A stretch of DNA of 64,000 nt from Pseudomonadales bacterium (GTDB taxonomy: Bacteria > Pseudomonadota > Gammaproteobacteria > Pseudomonadales > Halieaceae): NCBI GenBank assembly GCA_024234735.1, contig JACKNV010000004.1, positions 204,710-268,709 of the forward strand, written 5' to 3'. The number at the start of each line of letters is the position of its first letter. The stretch's first letter is position 1. The notes beneath the pieces were generated by a model that worked only from the letters and a program-made list of their open reading frames with translations, was not told the origin of the DNA and searched no databases. Both the position numbers and the translations under genes were made by a program. This document shows, in pieces, positions 1 through 7,337 of this stretch.

Positions 1-639
1 ATTGGACACGGGAAGATCAGGTCCGGTGGCGCTCAATTCTGCCAGCAAGCGCAGCAGATCCTGCTCTATTGCGCATAACACCGCACTATTTCGGAGGGCG
101 TCGGGCTGCTGCATTGCGGCATCCAAAGTCTGTTCCTGCCAAACTGTGAATGCCCGAATAGTGGCCGGGGAAGCCCTCACCGTACGATTAGCGCCAAATG
201 CAAGAAGATTCGACAAGTGGTCGCCGGGTAGTTCACGAAGTAGCAACTCCAGGGAAACCAGGAGAGTCAAATTCTCGTCACCTGCTTCCACCACTACGTC
301 GAGCCCGCCATCCAGTGCGGCTAGAACCTCGTGCCGGGCAGGCTGTCGCTTCCAGTAAGCCGTGCGCGGCCCGGGGTGCAGGGGAATGGTCAGGGCCAGC
401 ATTTGCGGTGGTGACAGGCCGTGAAGATGCAGGCCGGTTACAAAGCATTCCCGATACAAGACAATAGATGGCGTCCGTATATAGAACTTGTGATTCTCGA
501 AGTTCATGAACCCATCAAGAGGTTCGGCCACGAGATCCCAGGGCGCCGTACTTTGCTCCCACGCACTCAGGTCCTCAACCTTGAGGTGCCCTACAGAAAT
601 CCCTGGCTCCGAGCCCACAGAGGAGGTTGGTTTTGCCAT
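1..639 (-). CDS. AraC-type transcriptional regulator, N-terminal part (runs off the left edge)
   Basis: The reverse strand is open from an ATG at 639 to the window edge (213 codons, no stop), so the C-terminal half is outside the window. A good ribosome site (AAGGAG) lies 10 bases before the ATG. The visible part begins MAKPTSSVGSEPG and has the alternating polar/hydrophobic pattern of the effector-binding N-terminal domain of EutR-like AraC regulators. The AraC helix-turn-helix itself would lie beyond the edge and cannot be checked. It is transcribed divergently from the arylsulfatase at 995, which suggests it controls that gene. The family call rests on overall feel rather than a motif. Confidence 0.55.
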   Translation of the reverse strand, partial: MAKPTSSVGSEPGISVGHLKVEDLSAWEQSTAPWDLVAEPLDGFMNFENHKFYIRTPSIVLYRECFVTGLHLHGLSPPQMLALTIPLHPGPRTAYWKRQPARHEVLAALDGGLDVVVEAGDENLTLLVSLELLLRELPGDHLSNLLAFGANRTVRASPATIRAFTVWQEQTLDAAMQQPDALRNSAVLCAIEQDLLRLLAELSATGPDLPVSN

Positions 640-994
640 TGCACCCTTCTCCTTTGTACCTAAGCTTATCTCAGGTTTTGCGGCGAGGATAAGAACTATT
701 GAATGGCGCGTATCTCATTCGACGCCTTTCTGGTGACGCGTTTCCAGATAGAGGTTTGCGAAAAGTGGATAACCCGCCCCGCGTGTATATGCTAGCCTGA
801 ATGTGAGCGGGTGCAACTTTTCAATGGGCGGAAGTCTAGAGGGCGTTTTCGGCTGGTGCCCTCATGGTCCGTTGCGTGCCGTGGCATTGTTTAATCTTGC
901 CTCGTTTCCGGTTTGCAGATCACACATTGCCCACCGATTGATCCCATGGATTGAATCCAGCCGATATTCTCCAGCTGACAAGGACTAATGGACA
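640..994. promoter_or_regulatory. divergent intergenic region between the AraC-type gene and the arylsulfatase
   Basis: These 355 bases contain no convincing gene; the short open frames here are not supported by codon pattern or ribosome sites. It must carry promoters for both flanking genes. Towards the sulfatase there is an extended -10-like TGTATATGCTAG near 785-796, without a good -35. I could not identify a clear operator. Confidence 0.4.
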
Positions 995-3445
995 ATGAAG
1001 AACTGTCATTCCAACCAGCCATTCACCAACTTGCTGTTTGCCACCGTACTGACTCTGGCGAGTACGGCCACCGCTACAGTCAACGCGACCGAACCGTCCG
1101 AACCTACCGAAGCCGAACTGATGCGCGGCTTCAAGGGCAAGATTGAGCTGGATGTCCGCGATTCCAAACCGGACTGGAAGCCTTTCACCCCCCCAAAGGC
1201 GCCCGAAGGAGCCCCCAATATTCTCTTCATTCTATATGACGACACGGGTCAGGCCGCCTGGTCTCCCTACGGCGGCCGCCTGGAGATGCCGACACTGGAC
1301 AGCCTCGCCGCGGACGGGTTGATCTACACCAATTGGCATACCACCTCCCTGTGCTCGCCGACGCGCTCCACGTTGCAGACAGGCCGCACCCACTGGATGA
1401 ACGGGTATGCCAATGTCGCCGAAGGTGCGGAGGGGTTCCCGGGTTACAGCACCCGCTTTCCCAAAGAAGTAACGACCATTGCCGAAGTGTTGCAGGCCAA
1501 CGGCTACGCCACCTTATGGCTCGGCAAGAACCACAACGTGCCGGAAGTTGACGTGGCGCCGGGCGGGTATCGCGGCGAATGGCCGCTGCAGAAGGGGTGG
1601 GACCGCTTCTACGGCTTCCTTGGCGGCGAGACCAACCAGTGGTATCCGTTCCTGGTCAAGGACAACGATTTTATCGAACAGCCCTATATGCCGGAAGACG
1701 GCTACCACCTGTCCAAGGACCTCGCCGATCAGGCCATCGAGATGCTCCGTAACAAGAACGCCTCCAACCCGTCCAAGCCCTTCTTCATGTGGTTCAACCC
1801 TGGCGCCAACCATGCGCCACACCAGGCTCCCAAGGAATGGATAGCGAAATACAAGGGCAAATTCGACGACGGTTACGAGGCCTATCGCGAATGGGCAACC
1901 AAACGCATGAAAGAGAGGGGCATTATTCCCGAAAATACCGTCAACACCGCTGTCAATCCTCTTCCGAAAGACGTTGCCAACGCGTTGGATTACGTACGTC
2001 CCTGGGATTCCCTGAACGACCAGGAAAAGAAACTGTTCAACCGCATGGCGGAGGTCTGGGCGGGCTACTCCTCTTACACCGACCATCAGATCGGTCGAAT
2101 CATCGACTACCTGAAGGAGACAGGCCAGTACGAAAACACGCTAATAATCTACGCTGCCGACAATGGTACCTCCGGAGAGGGCTCGCCCAATGGCTCGGTG
2201 AACGAGAACAAGTTTTTCAATAGCTTTCCCGACAGCCTCGAAGACAACATGAAGTACATCGACAAGCTGGGCGGCCCCGACACCTACGAACACTTCCCAA
2301 CCGGCTGGGCTGCGGCCTTCTCTGCGCCGTACAAAATGTTCAAGCGCTACTCGGAATACGAGGGGGGAACCGCGGATCCGCTCGTTATCAGTTGGCCCAA
2401 GGGCATCAAGGCGCGCGGCGAGCTGCGCCACCAGTATCACCATTCAACGGATATCGTACCGACCTTGCTCGAAATCACCGGCCTTGAGATGCCCGAGTTC
2501 AACCATGGCGTGAAGCAGTACCCGCTCTACGGTGTTTCTATGGCCTATACGTTCGATGCCAAACCGGACGACCCGACAAAAAAGCAGGTCCAGGTTTACG
2601 AGATGTTCGGCACTCGGGGTATCTGGAAGGACGGCTGGCACGCTGCCTCGGTGCACGTTCCGCTGGGTAACAAAAGCCACTTCGACGAGGACGAATGGGA
2701 ACTCTACAACATGGAGGAGGACCGCTCGCAGTCCAACAACCTCGCCGCCAAGTATCCGGAAAAACTGCAAGAGCTGAAAGACCTGTGGATGGAGCAGGCG
2801 AAGGAGAACAACATTCTGCCGCTGGACGACCGCCTTGCTGTGGACATTATTACAACCCCGCGTCCCACCGGAGAGCCTCCCCGCGATACTTACAAGTATT
2901 ACCCGGATACGGAACCTGTACCGGAAGGGGCTGCGGTCAACGTGCGCGGTCGTTCGTACAAGATCCTTGCCAACGTCGAGATCACCGACAAAACCGAAGG
3001 CGTGATCTTCGCCATGGGCTCCCGCTTTGGCGGCCATTCACTGTTCATCAAGGACAAGAAGCTCTACTACGTGTATAACTTCCTCGGCATCGATCCCGAA
3101 CAGGTGTTCGAATCCGATATCACACTGAAGCCGGGGAAATACACCGTGGGCATGGAGTTCGAGAAGACAGGCCAAGGCGAACATGGCGAGACCCTGGGCG
3201 ATACCAAGCTCTATATCGATGACAAGGTGGTGGCATCCGGCAAGATGCGCACCCAGCCGGGCAAGTTCAGCTTCTCCGGTGAAGGCCTCTGCATAGGCTA
3301 CGACAGCGAAGACGCGGTGAGTTCGCTGTACAAAGCCCCGGGCAAGTTCACCGATGGCAAGATCCAGGGCGTTGCAGTATCGGTCAAGGGCGAGCCCTAC
3401 CTGAACGCCGAGGCCGAAGCCAAGCGCATGATGATGAAGTGGTGA
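995..3445 (+). CDS. secreted arylsulfatase, type I (formylglycine) sulfatase
   Basis: Hydrolyses sulfate esters; the substrate cannot be read from sequence. An N-terminal signal peptide of about 31 residues places it in the periplasm or outside. The sulfatase core starts with a metal-binding DD pair (residues 82-83), and the signature C-S-P-T-R at Cys120-Arg124, followed by STLQTGR, is the site where Cys is converted to formylglycine. At 816 residues it is much longer than a minimal 500-600 residue arylsulfatase; the last 200 or so residues form an extra C-terminal domain. The ATG at 995 follows AAGGA. It stands alone, divergent from a probable AraC regulator and followed by a hairpin terminator. 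A maturase (FGE or anSME) is needed and is not in this window. Confidence 0.9.
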   Translation: MKNCHSNQPFTNLLFATVLTLASTATATVNATEPSEPTEAELMRGFKGKIELDVRDSKPDWKPFTPPKAPEGAPNILFILYDDTGQAAWSPYGGRLEMPTLDSLAADGLIYTNWHTTSLCSPTRSTLQTGRTHWMNGYANVAEGAEGFPGYSTRFPKEVTTIAEVLQANGYATLWLGKNHNVPEVDVAPGGYRGEWPLQKGWDRFYGFLGGETNQWYPFLVKDNDFIEQPYMPEDGYHLSKDLADQAIEMLRNKNASNPSKPFFMWFNPGANHAPHQAPKEWIAKYKGKFDDGYEAYREWATKRMKERGIIPENTVNTAVNPLPKDVANALDYVRPWDSLNDQEKKLFNRMAEVWAGYSSYTDHQIGRIIDYLKETGQYENTLIIYAADNGTSGEGSPNGSVNENKFFNSFPDSLEDNMKYIDKLGGPDTYEHFPTGWAAAFSAPYKMFKRYSEYEGGTADPLVISWPKGIKARGELRHQYHHSTDIVPTLLEITGLEMPEFNHGVKQYPLYGVSMAYTFDAKPDDPTKKQVQVYEMFGTRGIWKDGWHAASVHVPLGNKSHFDEDEWELYNMEEDRSQSNNLAAKYPEKLQELKDLWMEQAKENNILPLDDRLAVDIITTPRPTGEPPRDTYKYYPDTEPVPEGAAVNVRGRSYKILANVEITDKTEGVIFAMGSRFGGHSLFIKDKKLYYVYNFLGIDPEQVFESDITLKPGKYTVGMEFEKTGQGEHGETLGDTKLYIDDKVVASGKMRTQPGKFSFSGEGLCIGYDSEDAVSSLYKAPGKFTDGKIQGVAVSVKGEPYLNAEAEAKRMMMKW

Positions 3446-3471
3446 TCTGACCGCAACCAGAGCAAGGTAGA

Positions 3472-3489
3472 CCACCCCTTCGGGGGTGG
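3472..3489 (+). terminator. hairpin terminator of the arylsulfatase gene
   Basis: A perfect 7-bp stem (CCACCCC/GGGGTGG) closed by a UUCG tetraloop starts 27 bases after the sulfatase stop. It is followed by only a weak T-rich stretch (CTTTCGTT). Confidence 0.75.
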
Positions 3490-3824
3490 CTTTCGTTGAG
3501 TGAAGGTAACTGCCTTTGCTCGATGCAAGTTAGATTTGCTGGGAGTCGTTTTCTACGTAGTAGATAATCGTAGGCTGAAAAGGTAAGTGCTAGGTGAGCA
3601 GAGACATTTCTCTTCACGCCGAACCGGGCTTCTGAACGGCAGCAGTGCCCATCAAAGCAGATACCGTCATCAGAATACGTTCGGTAGACATTACACACGG
3701 GCAATTGCCGCACGGCCATCGCGTCTTAGGTAGCTTGGAGCTCTAGCTCAGAATAGCCGCAGTGGCCACCCCTGAGCGGAACCTCTGTAGAAAAAATCTA
3801 AGAATTTCTTGGAGTTACCGGAGG
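3490..3824. other. gene-poor stretch between the sulfatase terminator and the tRNA remnant
   Basis: No open frame here has a ribosome site or recognisable product. GTCTTAG near 3722 is the complement of CTAAGAC near 3836, so the distal part could pair. It may be what is left of inserted or rearranged DNA next to the tRNA half, but no integrase or transposase remnant is recognisable. Confidence 0.3.
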
Positions 3825-3845
3825 AAAGTCGTCGGCTAAGACTTT
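3825..3845 (-). terminator. small hairpin directly after the tRNA half
   Basis: AAAGTC (3825-3830) pairs with GACTTT (3840-3845) immediately downstream of the broken anticodon loop. It is weak (6 bp) and could stop or stabilise any short transcript from the tRNA promoter. Confidence 0.3.
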
Positions 3846-3883
3846 TTACAAATCAGCTGCTCTACCTACTGAGCTACGCCAGC
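3846..3883 (-). pseudogene. 5' half of a tRNA-Thr(TGT) gene, broken after the anticodon
   Basis: Reading the reverse strand from 3883: acceptor strand GCTGGCG, TA, a D-arm GCTC...GAGC with loop AGTAGGTA, A26, anticodon 5' strand GCTGA, then loop TTTGTAA with anticodon TGT at 3850-3848. The expected 3' strand TCAGC is missing; AAAAGTCTTAG follows instead. No T-arm, acceptor 3' strand or CCA is found in the next several hundred bases. A matching promoter lies upstream, so this was once a real tRNA gene. Likely a remnant of element integration, excision or deletion at the anticodon loop. Confidence 0.7.
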
Positions 3884-3931
3884 CTTGATCAGATAGGGAT
3901 TGTGGAATCGCCCCCAGCTTGAAGGGGTGCG

Positions 3932-3960
3932 ATTGTAGATAAAGCGGTGGGGGGTTGCAA
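3932..3960 (-). promoter_or_regulatory. strong sigma70 promoter of the broken tRNA gene
   Basis: On the reverse strand TTGCAA (3960-3955), a 17-base spacer and TACAAT (3937-3932) are followed by a GC-rich discriminator (CGCACCCC). This layout is typical of stable-RNA promoters under stringent control. Start of transcription would be about 40 bases before the tRNA 5' end. Confidence 0.7.
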
Positions 3961-3991
3961 TAGCGGCTGCCTGTCGTTGTCAGGGTCGAGA

Positions 3992-4017
3992 ATAAAGCCC
4001 ACCGAAGCGGGCTTTAT
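3992..4017 (-). terminator. terminator of the glycine-rich protein gene
   Basis: A 9-bp stem (ATAAAGCCC/GGGCTTTAT) lies 25 bases past the stop of the minus-strand gene, and the transcript continues in TTATTCT. It separates that gene from the tRNA promoter just downstream. Confidence 0.8.
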
Positions 4018-4042
4018 CAATCTAAGCCGTACGTGCCTGTGA

Positions 4043-4936
4043 TTAGTTCCGGCTGGTTGACACCCGCAGACGACGCACTGCTACCAGTACCAGACCCAGC
4101 ACGGTGAGAGCAAGGCCGTAGGCTGACATAGCGGGAATTGCGGTGGCGGGCGCTGGTGCTGGTGCGGCACCCTCGTCATACGTAATCTGAATTTCACCAT
4201 TCCCTGATCGCAGGCCGGCAGTAGTAGACCCGTTGGTCAGCCCCTGTATGTAAGAGGAGCCACCGCCGCCGCCCCGACAGTTTCCGCTACCGGCGCCGCC
4301 ATACCAGCCGCCCCCGCCACCATAGCCTTCACAGCCGCAACCGGCACCTACCGTTGTACCACCAAAACCAAAACCGCCTGCCACAACGGGGTTGTTGAAT
4401 GAGACGCATGTGCCATCCGCGCTGGACGATTGCGTCCCTCCACCACCTCCAGCGTTATTTGGTGCTCTGAGCCCGTCACCCCCGGTCAGTCCGCCGCCAA
4501 CACCGCCGATGACATTTGCTCCAGACCAGATCCCGCCACCGCCACCACCACCGGCCACTATCACCCGGTCGTTAAGGGTGTTCCCGGCAGTTCTCACATC
4601 CGAAGCACCGCCGCCACCGGCACCCAAGCTGTCTCCGGCCCCGCCGCCATTGAACCCACCAGGCTCGCCAGAAGGCTGACCACCGACATAGATATTCAGA
4701 ACATCGCCCGGAGAAACAGCCAGCTCACCCGTTGCATAACCACCAAGATTATCCGTGACAGGATCGCTCATACCCCCCTGGGCGCCCCATGCCTCAATTG
4801 TGACCGAGGTAACGCCTGCAGGCACCACGAACGTTTCAGGCGCTCCCGAGTAAGGGTAGGTGACCGTGACACCCAATGCAGAACCCGCGTACAGCGCCAT
4901 AACGCCCAAAAAATAGCTTGCCTTCCTGATATTCAT
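4043..4936 (-). CDS. secreted glycine-rich protein with IPTL-CTERM-like C-terminal anchor
   Basis: 297 residues from the ATG at 4936, which has AAGGGGA upstream; a longer open frame to 5050 lacks such a site. A signal peptide (MNIRKASYFLGVMALYAGSA) precedes a domain beginning TVTYPYSGAPETFVVPAG, then long glycine runs (GGGGGGG, NGGGAGD, GGGGWYGG) typical of the Gly_rich family also seen in ALK/LTK-like ectodomains. The C-terminus has IPAMSAYG, a hydrophobic stretch and an arginine-rich end (RRLR), the three-part plan of IPTL-CTERM sorting signals with TL replaced by AM. Probably an exported, surface-held or secreted protein. Role unknown. Confidence 0.75.
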   Translation of the reverse strand: MNIRKASYFLGVMALYAGSALGVTVTYPYSGAPETFVVPAGVTSVTIEAWGAQGGMSDPVTDNLGGYATGELAVSPGDVLNIYVGGQPSGEPGGFNGGGAGDSLGAGGGGASDVRTAGNTLNDRVIVAGGGGGGGIWSGANVIGGVGGGLTGGDGLRAPNNAGGGGGTQSSSADGTCVSFNNPVVAGGFGFGGTTVGAGCGCEGYGGGGGWYGGAGSGNCRGGGGGSSYIQGLTNGSTTAGLRSGNGEIQITYDEGAAPAPAPATAIPAMSAYGLALTVLGLVLVAVRRLRVSTSRN

Positions 4937-5250
4937 AGTCCCCTTCGTTCCTTGAAAATTTAAGCTTTTTATAAAAAACAGGGCGCAGACACACACGCCA
5001 CTCGGCCCGTTTTGTTCAGGGTGAGCTAACACAATCAATACTTGCAGCACGAACGCTTTCAGCCAACCACTACGGCGGTGCTACGCGAAATCCGTAACTC
5101 CACCACACAGGTAATATAGAAATCGACGAAATGAATATTGGCGGTTTTGTCGCTAATTCGCCAATGCACCTCGCGCAAGCTACCGCAGCACGTGGAGTGG
5201 ATTATGCGATATCAATCCGTATATGAGAAGCACCTGTACAGGTAGGGACA
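4937..5250. other. intergenic region upstream of the glycine-rich protein gene
   Basis: No supported gene in these 314 bases. It should contain the promoter of the minus-strand gene ending at 4043; the stretch next to its start is AT-rich, with no clear consensus boxes. The PaaX-type gene converges from the right and ends at 5251 without an obvious terminator hairpin. Confidence 0.35.
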
Positions 5251-6084
5251 TCATCCCGCTTCACGCCCGGCTTGCCCCGCCAGAAACGCCTCCCAGACCG
5301 ACCTTCCAAGCCTTTCATACTGCACCATCTGCGTTATGAGCGTGTGTCTCGAGCGGGCGTCCACCATTTGCGCCGGCAGGAATGGATCGGCATTGATTCT
5401 CCGAATGACAGCCTCGCCGACCAAAAACGTTTCACGGGCCGCCTCCGGAATACTCATTTCCTTTATGCGCTTCTCGCTGGCGGACAGGGCGGCGATGTAC
5501 TCCCGGTACCCCGTTTCCAGCTGCTCGCGCGGCCACAGAGCATAGAGTTGCTCGGATTCCACCCCGGGAAAAACACCGACCTGCATCACCACCGCCTCCG
5601 GTTCCAGGCCAAGCACAATCAACTGATGCCGAATGAGATCCAGGGTCTGGACAAGGTTGTCGGGGCGGCACCACAGGCCGGTCACCAACTCGGCAAAGCC
5701 GTTGAGCCGGAACGCCCTTTCGCGTGCCCTCAGGGCCGTCTTGTTGGTACGGCCAAGGTGAGACGTGTGCACCGCTATCCAGCCACCAGCCCAGCTCCCG
5801 ACGCGGTCTTCCAACTTCAACCAGTGACTGGCGGTCTGGGCCATGAGACTGCCCTGGGGCCCGATGGTGTAGGTGCCGCGCCCGACGGCCGTGATGAAGC
5901 CCTGTTTGACCAGCCGGCCAACGGCTACGCGGGTGGCCGTTGCCTCGATGCCGAATAATTGCCCCCACTGCACCAGGTGCCCCACCTCGATGGTTTCAAA
6001 GCCTGGAGCACTTAGTAACGACAGGATCAGGCGCTTCAGTGTCGGCTTGGATGTCAGGAGCTCTTCGATCATCTGTTTACGCAT
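5251..6084 (-). CDS. PaaX-family transcriptional regulator
   Basis: 277 residues. The N-terminal winged helix (about residues 10-75, with ATRVAVGRLVKQGFITAVGRGTYTIG split over the recognition helix and wing) is followed by the PaaX central and C-terminal domains (WIAVHTSH, GLWCRPDNL, LYALW, REYIAAL, LVGEAVIRRINADPFLPAQMV). Founding PaaX represses phenylacetate catabolism and responds to phenylacetyl-CoA. There are no paa genes here. The gene is divergent from a fatty-acid desaturase 118 bases away, so an acyl-CoA-responsive regulator of membrane lipid desaturation is the likely role (inference). Confidence 0.85.
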   Translation of the reverse strand: MRKQMIEELLTSKPTLKRLILSLLSAPGFETIEVGHLVQWGQLFGIEATATRVAVGRLVKQGFITAVGRGTYTIGPQGSLMAQTASHWLKLEDRVGSWAGGWIAVHTSHLGRTNKTALRARERAFRLNGFAELVTGLWCRPDNLVQTLDLIRHQLIVLGLEPEAVVMQVGVFPGVESEQLYALWPREQLETGYREYIAALSASEKRIKEMSIPEAARETFLVGEAVIRRINADPFLPAQMVDARSRHTLITQMVQYERLGRSVWEAFLAGQAGREAG

Positions 6085-6100
6085 CTTATGTATCGCTTCA

Positions 6101-6145
6101 AATATATAACATATATTGACACATACTGATTGTATTGGTTATATT
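6101..6145 (+). promoter_or_regulatory. desaturase promoter with overlapping AT-rich inverted repeat
   Basis: TTGACA (6116-6121), 17 bases, TTATAT (6139-6144) make a near-consensus sigma70 promoter pointing at the desaturase. Just before and over the -35 lies ATATAT-AAC-ATATAT, a short inverted repeat that could be an operator for the divergent PaaX-type regulator. The regulator link is inference. Confidence 0.6.
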
Positions 6146-6202
6146 TTTGACCCCGTAGAGACCAAAAGATTAAGGGTGGCTTGTACCACCACTGGAGGCC
6201 CC

Positions 6203-7141
6203 ATGAAAGCAAGCGACTTCCTGACCAGCGAGGAACTCAAGTTCTTCACCGCACGCAGCGACCTGCGCGGCGCCTGGGTGGTAGCCTGCAACTGGCTGTC
6301 GATAGCGGCGGTTTTTGTCGGCGTTGCCCTGTGGACCAATCCACTGACCATAGTCCTCGCAATCCTCCTTCTGGGGGGCCGCCAGATGGGGCTGGCCGTG
6401 CTCATGCACGAGGCGGGGCACAAAACACTGTTCAGGACACAGGCGCTCAATCAAGCCGTGGGCCAGTGGCTCTGCGCCTACCCGATACTTGGTAACTGCG
6501 ATGCCTACGGGGCGTCTCATCGTGAACATCACCGCACCGCCGGTACCGATGCCGACCCGGACCTGCCCAACTATCGCCACTATCCGGTGAGCCGCGAAAG
6601 TTTCCTGCGCAAGATAAAGCGCGATCTTACCGGCCAGACGGGAGTCAAGCTACTGGGCGCCCTGGTTACCGGCGGCGGTCGCAACATCATGATGCGCGAG
6701 GGAGAGAAAACCAACGCGTTAGGCCAGGGGCTGCTGGTCAACCTGGCCTTGTTCGCACTCCTTGGGCTGGCCGGACACCCGGAATTTTATCTCCTCTGGG
6801 TTATTGCCTACCTCACGAGCTACCCACTGATCGCCCGCATCCGCCAGGTGGCTGAGCACGGCAACGTGCCCGACCTGTTCGATCCGGACCCCCGGCTCAA
6901 CACGCGCACCACCATTCCCCGCTGGTTTGAGCGCCCCTTCCTGTGTCCCAATAACGTCAACTATCACGTGGAGCACCATCTGTTGGCGAGCGTGCCCTGT
7001 CACAAGCTAAAGGCATTGCATAATCGATTGCACGACAAGGGTTTCTACGCCGGACATGAGCATACCCTGGCGCGGGGTTACTGGGACGTGATAAAACGCG
7101 CGGTGCCGGACCTTGATAAGTCGCAGGCTGCAGCGGCCTGA
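6203..7141 (+). CDS. membrane fatty acid desaturase family protein
   Basis: 312 residues. The ATG at 6203 follows GGAGG at 8 bases, so the longer frame to 6116, which overlaps the promoter, is not used. The three histidine clusters of membrane di-iron desaturases are present: HEAGH (69-73), HREHH (106-110) and HVEHH (255-259), with hydrophobic segments between. It should introduce a double bond, or hydroxylate, an acyl or related lipid in the inner membrane using O2 and an electron donor. Position specificity cannot be told. Divergent from the PaaX-type gene, which probably regulates it. Confidence 0.85.
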   Translation: MKASDFLTSEELKFFTARSDLRGAWVVACNWLSIAAVFVGVALWTNPLTIVLAILLLGGRQMGLAVLMHEAGHKTLFRTQALNQAVGQWLCAYPILGNCDAYGASHREHHRTAGTDADPDLPNYRHYPVSRESFLRKIKRDLTGQTGVKLLGALVTGGGRNIMMREGEKTNALGQGLLVNLALFALLGLAGHPEFYLLWVIAYLTSYPLIARIRQVAEHGNVPDLFDPDPRLNTRTTIPRWFERPFLCPNNVNYHVEHHLLASVPCHKLKALHNRLHDKGFYAGHEHTLARGYWDVIKRAVPDLDKSQAAAA

Positions 7142-7251
7142 AACCGCAGATCGAGACAGGGGGCACGACCGAGAAGTGGGCAACCCCCCTTTAAAAACGC
7201 ACTAACAGGCAAGCAATTACTGTATTTATCTCATTGAATATTATGATATTT

Positions 7252-7328
7252 AATTAGTAATTCCTAATTTATAAAATATTAGTAGTTCCGGTGCGACTTG
7301 AGCTATATACTAATTTCACCAAAATTAG
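7252..7328 (+). promoter_or_regulatory. paired inverted repeats upstream of the Fic gene
   Basis: Two inverted repeats share the half-site AATTAG/CTAATT: AATTAG-6-CTAATT at 7252-7269 and CTAATTT-5-AAATTAG at 7310-7328. A -10-like TATACT (7306-7311) touches the second. The second repeat ends 9 bases before the GTG start. This is the layout of an operator for a repressor; the C-terminal winged-helix part of the Fic protein itself is a candidate binder. Confidence 0.5.
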
Positions 7329-7337
7329 GAGATAGCC

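Noticed and set aside
803..988. A 61-codon plus-strand open frame just upstream of the arylsulfatase
   Set aside because: No ribosome site and no recognisable features; it lies in the divergent regulatory gap.
3384..3719. A 111-codon minus-strand open frame overlapping the sulfatase end
   Set aside because: No ribosome site, no recognisable product, and it runs across the sulfatase terminator.
3446..3845. A group I intron splitting the tRNA-Thr gene
   Set aside because: The expected 3' exon (reverse complement of a GCTGGCG acceptor partner with T-arm) was not found leftwards up to the sulfatase gene, and no intron core motifs were seen.
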